From Ampelomyces quisqualis (lineage: Eukaryota > Ascomycota > Dothideomycetes > Pleosporales > Phaeosphaeriaceae), in contig JAGTXZ010000005.1 in assembly GCA_018398575.1 (NCBI GenBank), forward strand, positions 3,782,001-3,846,000: a stretch of 64,000 nucleotides of DNA, written 5' to 3'. This document shows positions 11,810 through 22,976 of the stretch, in pieces. The translations under genes were made by a program, and so were the position numbers. Within the stretch, counting starts at the first letter, position 1, and every line of letters begins with the position of its first letter. The notes under the pieces were generated by a model. It was not told the DNA's origin. It saw only the letters and a program-made list of their open reading frames with translations, and made no database searches.

Positions 11810-12850
11810 ATGGATGGTCCTATTGCTTCCGCTGTCGTCCTACCAGAGGAACTTCTGCCACCAGCCTCGCCGCCCAGCAACAAGAGGCGCCAGTCCTCGC
11901 TATCCGGAGAAAGTGCCAAACGACCGCGACGCGACGACACGCGCCAAGACCCTGACAGTGAAGTCAAATCAGCCGCTCCAGTGCGCCGCGAGAGAGGCAG
12001 AGAGCGCAGGCTGTTCGGTGCTGTCCTTGGTGCACTCTCACAAGCTCCTAGTACTACCGCAGCACAGAAACGCCGTTCCGAAATCGAAAAGAGGCAATTA
12101 GCTCAGCGCAAACAAGAAAATGAAGAGAGCGAACAGAGAAAGATGGAGCGTATCGCGAGACGCAAGATGCAGCGATGGACAGAGCAGAAGCGTTTCGAAG
12201 AACAATCAGTAAGAAACGCGGTATCTGCACATAGTACACGAAGGCTGACCTCTGCTAGATGCGACTACAGCACCAAAACTTACTTGCTACGGCTCAGTTC
12301 CTCCGGACTGAGTCTTTGCCACACCTGGTACGTACCGGATACAGAGTGTCTTCGCTCCACAGTAGCTAATGTATGCCAGTACTACAAGCCTTGGGAAACC
12401 AGCCCCGAAGAAGAAGACCGTATCCAGACTCAAATAGCCGAAGCACATAAACTCATCGACCAGGAGTTGGAGGAATACGAGGCTTGCCAGAAAGAAGAAG
12501 CCAGTCGAGAGAGACGGGCTTCTCCGGACGATGCAGAAGCCAACCAAAATGCACAAGATTCCTATTTTGGTAAGAAGCGCCATGGACAGACGCCTCCCGA
12601 GTCTTCAACGCCCAATGGACATGCTGATGGCAGCCACAACTCTCCCAAGGACCAGGATATGAAGGATGATCCGGCAGAAGAACCCGGACGCGAGGCGGTG
12701 AGAGTCGAAGCGACCGACTTTGCATTGGATAGCATTGTAGCAGGTTGTGAGGCCACTGCTGACCATCCCAGCAAGGACAACGACGACGACGACGACGAGA
12801 ACGGAGAAGATGTCGTCGAAGAGGCTGCAGAGGACACCGTGATTTACTGA
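11810..12850 (+). CDS. Pinin/SDK/MemA-domain protein
   Basis: Exons 11810-12208, 12259-12327 and 12380-12850 join to 312 residues, with GT-AG introns of 50 and 52 bp. Pinin-family proteins bind the exon-junction and splicing machinery in the nucleus. Seen: the family core RRLFGAVLGALSQ at about 68-80, followed by a long Glu/Arg/Lys/Gln-rich coiled coil (about 85-170) that the first intron interrupts, then YYKPWETSPEEEDRI, which is the usual end of the domain. The C-terminal third is acidic and disordered, with a run of about seven Asp. The start at 11810 (MDGPIASAV) was chosen because the 39 codons before it are not pinin-like. Placement opposite RDS3, another splicing protein, suits shared expression. 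Confidence 0.82.
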   Translation: MDGPIASAVVLPEELLPPASPPSNKRRQSSLSGESAKRPRRDDTRQDPDSEVKSAAPVRRERGRERRLFGAVLGALSQAPSTTAAQKRRSEIEKRQLAQRKQENEESEQRKMERIARRKMQRWTEQKRFEEQSVRNAVSAHSTRRLTSARCDYSTKTYLLRLSSSGLSLCHTWYVPDTECLRSTVANVCQYYKPWETSPEEEDRIQTQIAEAHKLIDQELEEYEACQKEEASRERRASPDDAEANQNAQDSYFGKKRHGQTPPESSTPNGHADGSHNSPKDQDMKDDPAEEPGREAVRVEATDFALDSIVAGCEATADHPSKDNDDDDDENGEDVVEEAAEDTVIY

Positions 12851-13796
12851 AGATCGCTAGGTCGTGAGGAATGACGCGCCGCTTTTGCCTGTTTTCTCGG
12901 TTTCCGGACCGCACAAATCCCGAGGACTGCTTGTGCAACACTATTCTGCGATCTGGTCGTACTTCCTCACGAGCCAGGATCGTTTCACTGGAACATGTAG
13001 CTGCAACAGCCATAGCAAAAATCGGGATGCGGACCACCAAGGGACGTTAGAAACAATCATGCTCAATCCACGATTGGAGAGGTCACCTTTCTGTTATGTT
13101 AGCACACCATCAGGCCTCGCCGCATCCAAGGATCGCCATGTTGCAGTCTTAATCTGGCCATGTCAACACATTCTCGCGAACAAGTGCGAGATGCAGCTCG
13201 CTAATAGAAAGTATGCACAACAAGCACAAGCGTCAGCATCTGGCCCTTGTAGCCACGGGCACGGGCACCTGGCACATGCAAGCCGGCTATGTGAGAGTGC
13301 CTGCCTCACTCCATTCACGGTAGAGATCATGCAAGATGCAGCCCTCAATGCGACCAGACTTACGTATCTTATTTTGCGCGCCACGAGTGAGTGTTGGTCA
13401 GAACATCGACTTGAACGCCAGTAACGAGTCTGCTGTAGCGAACAAGTTCTGTTACCTTGTCGGTAATACCGGTTCTTGGTCGCATCATTGCTGCAGCAAG
13501 CGCTTGTAAACGTACAATCACCAAAGGGTTGCCTATTGCAGACTTGAACTTAATCGTTGTTACTGTCGTGTTCCTCTTTGTGGTGATGACATGGCAGACC
13601 CCTCACCTCGGCACCGAGGTCGAGCTTCGAACTGTCAGCGACTCTGAAACGAACATGAGAAATCAAAGCCATCACGATATCACTCAAACCAATACGTCTT
13701 CACTGCTTCGTCTACGAATTCGACCTCTCTTCACGGTATCATTCTTCCCTACTGGCCTGTTTATCCACAAAAGTGAAGCGAACGCTGCATTGTGTC
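12851..13796. other. Intergenic; one unsupported 186-codon frame
   Basis: A plus-strand frame at 12864-13424 is open for 186 codons but shows no motif, signal peptide or family resemblance and is rich in Cys, His and Ser in a way that suggests chance. The epoxide hydrolase promoter must lie at the right end. Confidence 0.4.
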
Positions 13797-15555
13797 ATGC
13801 CCACCCAACCAATTGACCCCGTGTCGGACGCACGTATTCAGCATAAGACAGCATTCCTCAACGGCTATACGTATCACTATCTCTACGCTGAGCCGAAATC
13901 TGGACAGTACAGCCAGACGGTGTTCTTGGTATGCTTCTTATCTTTCGATATTGTTGAGCCGCCTATCATTCTGTACCCCCATGATGCATTAACTCCTGGG
14001 ACTATCTTTCACACTGGGATCGGGTCATGCTTGCTAACGAGCGCTCTCCATAGTAGATCCATGGATGGCCTGACTTGTCGATGGGATGGAGATACCAGAT
14101 CCCCGTTCTGGTAGACATGGGGTTTAGAGTCGTGGCACCGGATATGATGGGTTATGGTGGCACTGTAGGTCGCCACCACGAACCTTGTATACCGAGCGAA
14201 AGGGAAGCTAAGCCTACATCATAGGATGCGCCGAAGGTACCGCCAAGTTCGATCAGCCTGTATGGATTGAAGAGAGCTTCAGATGATATTGCTGCACTAG
14301 CAAAGGAAGTCGGGGCGCCAAGGATCATCCTTGGTGGTCATGACTGGTGAGTGGACAACAGTCTACACGAGGCATTGCCGTCCTGACTTCAATAATCAGG
14401 GGAGGTTTCGTCGTGTGGCGAGCAGCACAGTGGTATCCGGATCTGGTTTCGCACATCTTCTCTGTCTGCACCCCGTATACTGCTCCGCATAAAAAGTACT
14501 TTTCTACTGAAGAACTTGTGAGAGACCAGCTGCCACAGTTTGAGTATCAGCTCCATCTCGCCTCGGGTGAGGTCGAAAAGAGCGTTAAAGATGAGCAGTC
14601 GATCAGGCAGTTTTTGAGGGGTTTGTACGGAGCCCGAGGGCCAAACGGCGAGCTGGCATTCGATCCTGAGAAGGGCGTGTTGATGGAGAATCTACCTCTC
14701 ATTGGCGAAAGCAGAATCCTGAACGGCAAGGTAAGCCCCATTTCTATCATGTTTACGTTGATCAGAGAGTCGATCTGAAGACGAAGACACGAAATGGAAT
14801 GATCGGCGGAAATCGTCAGCCTCGGGGTAATACTCGACATGATCATTCCCTCATCTGTAAACGAAGCGTGGAAGCGGACGAGGCATTCTATAGTACATCG
14901 CGGAAAGACGTGCTCAGCAGACTCTGTGCATCTTTCTAGCGCGGATGGGCGCGTTGCACACGCAGACAGCAGCATACAGAGATACAGCTCTGCATCAACA
15001 TTTCCCTTTATGTCCGGTTCTGTGGCACGACAGCGGCTATCTGTTTCAGAGATATGATGAACAGCGTGCTAACCATGACCATAGGTCCTAGACTACTATG
15101 TCACAGAGTACGCGAAGCATGGGATACACCCCACGCGTAAGTCCTCTCCCACTTTTCCAATCTATCTAGGTCCCATACGATCGCTTTCCTGGACAGCGAA
15201 TGTGCGCGCTGCCTTGATCGTCCAAGCCAGCACAGATTCGGGGAGTAGGTCGAACGTGACGCTGACACTGTACCCAGTGAATTGGTATCGCCAGCGCCGC
15301 ACGAACTGGGAGGAAGACCAAGCACTTCTAGACAAGAAGGTCATCAAACAGCCTGTGCTCTTCATCCAAGCGACATACGATTCCGTGCTCAAGCCGGAGA
15401 TGTCAAAGAGCATGGATGCTCTTATTCCAAATCTCACAAGAGGCGAGGTCGCCGCTACGCACTGGGCACTTACACAGAAGCCCGAGGAAGTCAATCAAAT
15501 TGTCAAGCAGTGGCTCGAGGGCCAGGGCTTGGCCAAGACGAAAAGCAGTTTGTAA
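13797..15555 (+). CDS. Soluble epoxide hydrolase (alpha/beta hydrolase fold)
   Basis: Six exons (13797-13928, 14057-14164, 14225-14346, 14400-14730, 15085-15136, 15278-15555) join in frame to 340 residues. The enzyme should open epoxides to diols with water through an ester on an aspartate. Seen: the oxyanion-hole motif HGWP at 46-49, the nucleophile elbow GGHDWGG with Asp120, an Asp at about 283 in QATYDS as the likely acid, and the catalytic His at about 310 in ATHWALTQKP. A cap segment with Tyr residues lies between. The introns are 128, 60, 53, 354 and 141 bp; the fourth is far longer than any other in the window. Start chosen at MPTQPID; another in-frame ATG is eight codons upstream. Likely cytosolic or peroxisomal; substrate unknown. 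Confidence 0.87.
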
Positions 15556-18500
15556 AGCAGTGTGCTAGGACTGCAAGATAGTCACTACTGCCGTGGACGC
15601 AAAGCTTGTCATCTTCTTTGCGGGTGGCACGAGCTAAGCCAAGCAAGATGCGGTGTACACCTACCGAACGTTGAGAGATGCATATGTACATAGCGACATT
15701 GCGGCTGTACCCGTCGTAGCCTAGACTAGCGATATCGGCACCCTAACCTTCAGCCCAGAAAGCCGTCGTGCTCAATGATATTCTGGCTCAGACATGACAT
15801 GTGCTTGACTAGTCACCATCGGGCACTGCACTAGAGTTTTGTCACGGACTCACGGTACATCGCCGGATGCAGTCCCGCCTCGGTGGTAGCATGCATACAT
15901 ATCAAATATTTACAATCTTGGTACGAAAGCCGTCGAATGTCAACCATGGTGACATGCACCTTAATCACTCCGAAAAATTGAGCCGGAAAGCAAAAAAGAC
16001 AAGCCTCCATTTTGATTCTTGAGTCTTGAGTCTTGGCCGAGGACACGACGGCAGACTATCTCGTTTCCATGTGCCAGACGAATTCGACGACGCGGCTGCG
16101 GAACGCTCATTCATCCCATGACCCAACTTCCTGCTCCACTGTTCAGGGATATGCCAGATGCAGGTCCCCCCTCCGCCCGTGCGCCCCATGATCCCATACG
16201 CTTGGGATCCTGCCGACGCAGCAACCAGTAGCGTTCTCGAAACTCGCATTGTGGCTCACAAACGCGGACAACAAAGTCTGCCATGCTAGAGATGCGCGGC
16301 GGAAGCACGTCTCCGCAGCCTCGATTCGAAGCCGAGTCGATTGGCGCTGATAGGGTCACGGCCAGACCGCTCTTCAAACTCAACCCAAAGTTCAGGATTG
16401 AGCGAGTAAGTTCTCCGTATCTGAAATTGTATTCCTGCTCACCGCTGCGTACGGAGTACCAGGTAAGGCATCGAACTGCTTTGCCATAGGATGGTCACGG
16501 AGAAAAGGGTGAAAGACAAGGGCGCCAGATGCGCGTGAGAAACAGGCTTTGCCGCTTTACTGCCCCCAAAGGCATGTGCATGAGGCCGAAGGAATATGTA
16601 CTGTATGTACTGCATGCATGTTTGCTCAGGTAGCGCGATGTACTTAGTGCACGGTAAGTAGCGCTGATCTAGGGGCGTTACGTACCCATTTCTTTCGAAT
16701 CAAGATAGCTGGGTGTTGCAATATAAACTGTGCGGATTGTGCGAGTCGTGCCTTACCTATCAGTAGGCTTGCTGGCGCTGGACATGGAGGTTTACTCGAT
16801 GCCATCCCGTAGTAACTCGCTCCGGGCCACGAGTGGACTGGCCAGGATGCGAGACTCGTCACTGATCAGGATTCAGGCATGATGATGGGTACCTGGTCGA
16901 TAGTGAAGTGGCCGCTCGGATCCACCACGGTGCTCTGTCAGTATGTAGTTTCGCCGTCGGAGTCATTCGCGAGGACGTTTAGCGACATTTATTTGCTTCT
17001 GCCGTCCCGCGTCGTTAGCGTGTATTGTATGGCGGCTCACGAATCACGATGGCGATGCTCGACAATTGGTGTTTGGAGCAATGGGGGCAGCGAATGAGTA
17101 CATACGGTAGTTCGGTAGAGCCCCTGTCAGACTGCATGGATTGTTACCTACCACGCGCGTCTGCGAGCAGCGTCAGTCTGCTCATGGGATAATGTTCAAC
17201 CTCATTATTCGGTCGTGGTGGAAGATTGAATTTCAAGCTGCAGCGCGCTACTCGCCTTCATGCACAAAACTACAGGACACCTATCGAATCTCGATGGCAC
17301 TTCGGCGCCCGCTGCTATTCCCGGAGCCATTCGTCGTATCAACGCTGAACAGCGAGGTTTCTCTGATAAGCAAGCCCTTGCGTATGGCTGGACCCAGGAG
17401 TCTGGTAGTGACTCTCACCGTTTCGTGAACCCGCCAGTTAGCTGTTCCTCGGAACCTCTGCCGCCATGCAGTCCGACCTTTCAACCGACAGTCAATCAAT
17501 CAACACCTTACCTCACCGCGCACAATCTGTGCAAATCACGAAGGACCCGCCAAGTTATCACAGCACGGAACCGACAACGTGCTCTGCCGGCAGGCTGCAC
17601 TCTGGGGCACCGCGTTGTTGAGCGCGACACGCCTCCGGCGAATATATCCGGGTCTTTTATATTGCACAAGCAAAATCTGGTATCTTCTGGAACATCAGCC
17701 AGATCTTCTAGCCAGTTAGCAGGGGTGATTTTCCGTCATGGCCGGCATAGCCAGGAGCTCCACAATATTGCTGATTGCGCCAGGGTCGTGGATGAGTTGT
17801 GAGCGCTCCATGTGAAGACGGCGAAGGTCTGCTATCCTTGACACAACCAGCCCGCATATCAGGCTGATGTTTCTTGCGTCTCTGCTCCAAGGATAAGTGG
17901 AGACCGCTGGGGCCACACTACTTCCAGTATACTGCACAGCTCCCCATGCACCTCTGGTATACGGGTTCCACCACAGCTCGACTGCCTTATCGCTGTTTCA
18001 CGGGATTGGCGTGGCTGCCGATAGATGGCCAATACACATGAGAGGTTCCACAAGAGACACTGTGCTATGACTACTGTTCCTATATCGCACCTTGTTGTAT
18101 GCACGCTCCGGAGCTTCAAAACTACTGAACCGGCAGAAAACATGTCCCAGAGCTGCTGGAGCCAGTCGTCTACTAAGGTAGTTGCCGCATGCCTCCACTC
18201 AGTAAGTTACCCGGCAGGTATCCACAAGAACTTCTAGCCTCATTTACCATCGACACCGTAACGGGAGAAGGAAAAGGCTACGCGAAGCCACCCATCCCGA
18301 GCAGCTGTCGTCACGCATCCCTAACCATTCTCGTCGCGCCAAATTGATCCGTCCAGCAAGTGACGTGGATGCTTCGAATCTTTCCTCATGCGATGCGATT
18401 ATCTCGCCGATGCACAAACATTAGGCAAGCTCAGCTTGTGCCAGGCCCGCGTTGATCGTAGGCGTCTTTTCACTATGTATAACAGCCTCCACGCTCCCGT

Positions 18501-18586
18501 GTGGGGTGGTATCTTGGTAGTTATCTCTCCCTCCTCTCTTCCCGCACTATTACCACTGTCAGCCCATCGTCCCACAGTCTCTCGTA
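15556..18586. other. Gene-poor interval, 3 kb
   Basis: Only short frames. On the minus strand between about 17716 and 18198 there is a patch with protein-like texture (for example near WSRDARNISLICGLVV), but it is cut between frames and I cannot match it to a family. It may be a heavily decayed gene. No repeat or transposon ends seen. Confidence 0.4.
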
Positions 18587-20027
18587 ATGGCGCCCTCAGC
18601 ATTAGCAGACATCTACCCAATCCCAGCGAGGCACTACCACAAACCTTCGTCTGTTGTAGCATCCGTCCTGCATGGGCCAAGGGACTTGCGACTTGTATGG
18701 CCTCATCTTCCTCCTCATATCCCACACCGCCCACTATCCGTGGGGGTGTGGGGTATGCTGGACATCTTAAAGTTGAAACTAAAGTGTCAAATAGGAAACT
18801 CGTCCCATCACAGACCCCAAGCCCAACGAACTCCAGATAGCCATCAAGGCTACTGGTCTCTGCGGGAGCGATTGCTCCTACTACAGCAAGTTCCGCAACG
18901 GCGATCTGCACGCTTGTCAGCCACTCTCGCTAGGCCATGAGTCTGCCGGCGTTGTAGTTGCAATAGGCGAGAGTGTCACCGGCTTCCAGATTGGCGAGCG
19001 TGTCGCATTGGAGGTTGGTGTGCCGTGTGACAACTGCAGGTCATGTCAACGTGGACGCTACAACCTCTGCCCCAAGATGAGGTTTAGGAGTAGCGCCAAA
19101 TCAGTGCCTCACTTCCAGGGAACCCTCCAGGAACGCATCAACCACCCCGCAAAATGGTGCCACAAGTATGTCTTGCATAATCTACCCGAGAACCCAACAT
19201 CCGCTAATAACCTTGATCAGACTTCCTGCGCACGTCTCCATGGAGTCTGCTGCGTTATTGGAGCCTCTTTCCGTGGCAATTCACGCAACAAGGAGAGCTA
19301 CCATTGAGCAGGGTGACATCGTGATTGTCTTTGGCGCTGGCACAGTTGGTCTGCTTACCGCTGCTATGGCCAAGGTCTCTGGAGCGACCACGGTTGTGAT
19401 TGCCGACATTGATTATGGGCGAATAAACTACGCTCTTGCAAATGGTTTCGCGCACAAGGGTTATATTGTGACTCCCCAAAAAGGTGCAAACGAAACCGCC
19501 GAGAAACTTGACCAGGCGAAGGAGCTGGCTACAGATATCATGCAGATTGCTTCTCTCAACGACCCAGAGTTTGAAGGTGCTGATGTAACGTTCGATTGCA
19601 CAGGCAAGGAGATTTGCATGCAGGCTGGCTTATATGTAAGTTTTCCGGGCTGATGAGCAGATTACTGAGCTCACACCCAAGCAGGCAACAAGACCTGGCG
19701 GACAACTCGTCATGGTCGGCATGGGCACACCTATCCAAACACTTCCAATGTCTGCTTCTCACCTCAAGGAGGTCGATATCATTGGCATCTTCCGCTACGC
19801 CAACACCTACGCAACCGGCATCAAGCTCATCTCTGCGGGTGTATTACCCAGTCTCGACAACATGGTTACTCACAGGTCCGTCTCTTTACTTCACCCCAAA
19901 CTAAGAGATGTGCTGATTACCGATTAGATTCCACGGCCTTGCCTCAGTCAAAGAGGCTTTTGAGCTTGCCGGCAAAACACTCGACAAAGATGGAAGTCTC
20001 GTGCTCAAAGTTCTTGTTGAGATGTGA
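18587..20027 (+). CDS. Zinc-dependent polyol dehydrogenase (sorbitol/xylitol type)
   Basis: Exons 18587-18694, 18795-19165, 19221-19635, 19685-19875 and 19928-20027 join to 394 residues; all four introns are GT-AG (100, 55, 49 and 52 bp). This medium-chain dehydrogenase should oxidise a sugar alcohol to a ketose with NAD+. Seen: the catalytic zinc ligands in GLCGSD (Cys59) and GHES (His84, Glu85), the structural zinc quartet CDNCRSCQRGRYNLC (Cys114, 117, 120, 128), a Rossmann FGAGTVGLL motif near 190, and an Asp-containing VIADID stretch after it that favours NAD+. It is somewhat longer than the roughly 355-385 residues usual for the family because of an insertion of about 12 residues around YIVTPQKGANETAEK. 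Likely cytosolic, in pentose or hexitol use; which polyol cannot be told from sequence alone. Confidence 0.88.
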
Positions 20028-20775
20028 GCCTTGATCCAGACGTGTTTCCGTACACGCAGAGACTTTGCTGTGTGTACAATCGCCTCGATGGCGCTTTTTA
20101 CGACTCGAGATATGACGATAGACAGTATGTAGCCAAGGTTTAATGGGCGCTCGGACCAGGCGTTTTTGTTCGTTGCAAGAAGGAGATACCATTCGCTTTT
20201 GTACGCTGGATTAATGGGAATTGGACTAGATGGATCCTTTGGGAATCTGGGGCGGTTGAGATGTAATTTTTACAAAGCGTATAAGCAATGATGCAGAATG
20301 AACTGGATTATACGTTGCATCTACTGGTCTTTCGCTCGACTGATAGCAACGTTGAAGTAATGTAACCACAGACAACGACCAGTGTAGACAGAAAGGTACT
20401 TCACCTGAAGTAATGTAACCACAGACAACGACCAGTGTAGACAAAAAGATACTTCACGCACATGATCTGATTTGGTACGAAAAGTATTTCAGGGCGATGC
20501 GTTTTTTTGAGCACGGTAAAGACTAGTGCGGACGTTGGTTACTACACAACGTGTTGAGGGTGGAGGTCATGGTTATATAATCAGCCACGTCGCGTATTCA
20601 CGTGGGGCCAGTACCGCCAAGGCCGCGGGGTGCCACGAAAGTGGGTAAGCACGTCCGTCAGCCTAGCAGGCAATGGTTCCCCACCACAGCTCCATAACCC
20701 TAACTTTATCACCGCAATCCCAATCGCTGCAACAGCTTCCCGCAAGCACGCAGTCTCGTCACTACAATCACGACC
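20028..20775. other. Intergenic, contains a tandem duplication
   Basis: About 750 bp between the polyol dehydrogenase and CSN6. Apart from the 53-bp tandem repeat listed separately, I see no gene. The right part should hold the CSN6 promoter. Confidence 0.5.
20353..20458. repeat. 53-bp direct tandem duplication (two copies)
   Basis: Copy 1 (20353-20405) and copy 2 (20406-20458) both begin TGAAGTAATGTAACCACAGA and run on to TACTTCAC. They differ at only a few positions (for example AGAAAGGTAC against AAAAAGATAC), all G/A differences. Each copy also carries the inverted ends GAAGTA and TACTTC. Confidence 0.9.
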
Positions 20776-22201
20776 ATGGCAGACGCGTCACAAAATCCAC
20801 TTGTTTCAACAGCCCGTGCCTCGGACAACAGCTCGACAGTGCAGTTACATCCGCTAGTACTTCTCACCATATCAGACTGCATTACGCGACATACACTTCG
20901 ACAGCAGACAGGACCTGTCGTTGGAGCGATAATAGGGCAGCAAAATGGCCAAGAGATCACCATGGAGGTCGCCTTCCAGGCAAAGCTCGCATCCAATGAC
21001 GCGGGAGAGATAGTGCTCGATGCAGAGTGGTTCAACAAGCGTCTTGAGGATTGTAAGTACTACGTTTCCGCCTCAGTGGGCTGTCGACCACTCAAAAACA
21101 TATTCTAACACCATGCCAGTCAAGGACGTTCACAAGCAGCCACCACTTGACCTAGTCGGCTGGTTCACCCTAGGACCCCGCTCCGGACCCGAGCCTCATA
21201 TCCTCCCGATACATTCCCACATCTCAGAAATATATACCGAGGCACCGCTACTAGTACTCTTCCATCCAGAAGATGCCTTTTCGGAAGCTACCGCCGCGGG
21301 CAAGTTGCCTCTCACGCTGTATGAGCCAATCTGGGAGAACGCCACGAGCGACCCGAACGACAAGGCTATGGATATTGACGGTGCAGTGAAGGCAAAGTCA
21401 ACCAAGTTTAAGGAGTTGGTCTACTCGATCGAGACTGGCGAGGCAGAAATGATCAGCGTCGACTTTGTGGCTCGTGGTGGTGGCAATGCCACGGCCGTTG
21501 AGGGTTCTGCCGAGGCAGCAGCATCAAAAACTGAGGCGTCACCGTCACAGATTGAGGATGTCGTAGACAAGAAGACGCGAGCCAAGCAAAAGGACAAGGG
21601 AAAGGAGAAGGAGACCGAGAAAGATGCGCCCATCGATGAGTCGTTGGTGATGAGCGCAGAGGATGACGAGAGTATGTCACCGGAACCAAGTGGCGCAACT
21701 TACAATGTCTAACATTCCGCAGTTATCTCATCACTTACAGCGAAGATGAACGCCATTCGCATGCTCAGTCGCCGCGTCCAACTTCTCCGCACATACCTTG
21801 ATGCCCTGCCTCCATCATATCTATCCGACCGCTCGCACCCAGTCAATCCCACCACAGAAGCCCAGCATCAACTCCCACTGAACCACTCCATACTGCGAAG
21901 CATATCTGCAACTCTTGCCCGCATCAACATTCTCGCCCCACCAGACTCGGAAGCCTTCACACTCGAGTCGCAGCAAGAAGCATCCGATGTCCAGCTCGTT
22001 AATCTACTATCTTCCATTACGAATTCGGTATCAGCAGCAAAAGAGTTTGGCCGTAAGAGCCACATTGTCGAGCACGCCAAGAATCAAAGCAGGAGTCGGA
22101 TGAACATGGGCATGATGGGTGGCTATGGCAATGACGGCCCTGGTGGCAATTTTCTCAATACAGTCATGGGTGGAGGCGGAGGTGGCAGCGAGAGATGGTG
22201 A
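20776..22201 (+). CDS. CSN6: COP9 signalosome subunit 6
   Basis: Exons 20776-21052, 21120-21671 and 21723-22201 join to 435 residues; introns are 67 and 51 bp, GT-AG. CSN6 pairs with the protease subunit CSN5 in the COP9 signalosome, which removes Nedd8 from cullins in the nucleus and cytoplasm. Seen: an MPN domain from about 22 to 160 (VQLHPLVLLTISD, GPVVGAIIGQQNG, VGWFTLG, IHSHISEIY) and a C-terminal helical part (KMNAIRMLSRRVQLLRTYL) as in MPN scaffolds. The zinc-binding JAMM residues are not complete, as expected for a catalytically silent MPN- subunit. A charged Lys/Glu-rich linker and a glycine/methionine-rich tail flank the helices. Start at 20776 gives MADASQNP directly before the domain. 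Confidence 0.92.
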
Positions 22202-22976
22202 AGGTGTTGCACGGATGTCAATAATTTCCCGCGTCTGAAGCATGGCGCTGCGAGAATACTAACAGTGTGTGCCAGACCGGGCAAATCCGGACATATGTTG
22301 GTGCTCGGTGATCCGAGATGCGATGAAATTCTGCTGAATGCTGAAGAGGACATGATCTTGTGCCCCTATCCAAATCTGGTGGGCCTTGTGGCGACAGCAC
22401 TTCTCCCTTTTGCGGCTTTGTTCATACCTAACATGATGCCTCTCAGCATCTGTCGAGGTTGCACGCTTGCTTTCAAGTGGGTCTGGCGCGAGATGTACCA
22501 CAAAGGAATCGAATTACAAGGCACTGGATCTGGCACATGATGTCTGGGATGTGGCACGCGCAGCAAAGATGTACTTTCCGCATAGCGACGGCGCATGAAT
22601 TATGATGAAGCGCTGCAGCATAGCACAGCATGAGAACACAAGGAAGATTGAAAACCACACTCGAATGTCCTGTCGTGCATAAGTATTCGGCACCGATATC
22701 TCCCGTCCTCGAAAGTATCCCTAGGCAATCCGACGCCCTTGGCTGCTCTCCCAGCACTGCATTGCCTGCAGTATTGAAACCAGAGACCAAGGACGTATAT
22801 TTCCCTCTCCCTCAACGTCCCTCCTTGGCCGCTGGCCGCTGTGTAAAAAACTGGAAAAACCCGAAAAAAAAACGTCTAGTTTGTATTCAAGCGTTGATAT
22901 TTTTTATATTTCGAATGGACGGCGGCGGGGAGAGAGAGAGTGTGTGTGTTGCTATCGAGAGAGAGTGTGTGTGTTG
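22202..22976. other. Intergenic with short tandem repeat
   Basis: Convergent space between CSN6 and the cysteine-rich gene. I see no coding signal. A 25-bp unit (GAGAGAGAGTGTGTGTGTTG and on) is present twice at 22932-22981, just before and into the end of the next gene. Confidence 0.5.

Noticed and set aside
12864..13424. 186-codon plus-strand frame
   Set aside because: No motif, signal peptide, splice extension or family resemblance; its composition looks random, and it begins only 13 bp after the pinin-like stop codon.
17260..17802. 180-codon plus-strand frame
   Set aside because: No motif and no neighbouring exons; the opposite strand is equally open in pieces.
18399..18911. 170-codon minus-strand frame at the polyol dehydrogenase start
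   Set aside because: Antisense to exons 1 and 2 of a confidently modelled gene.
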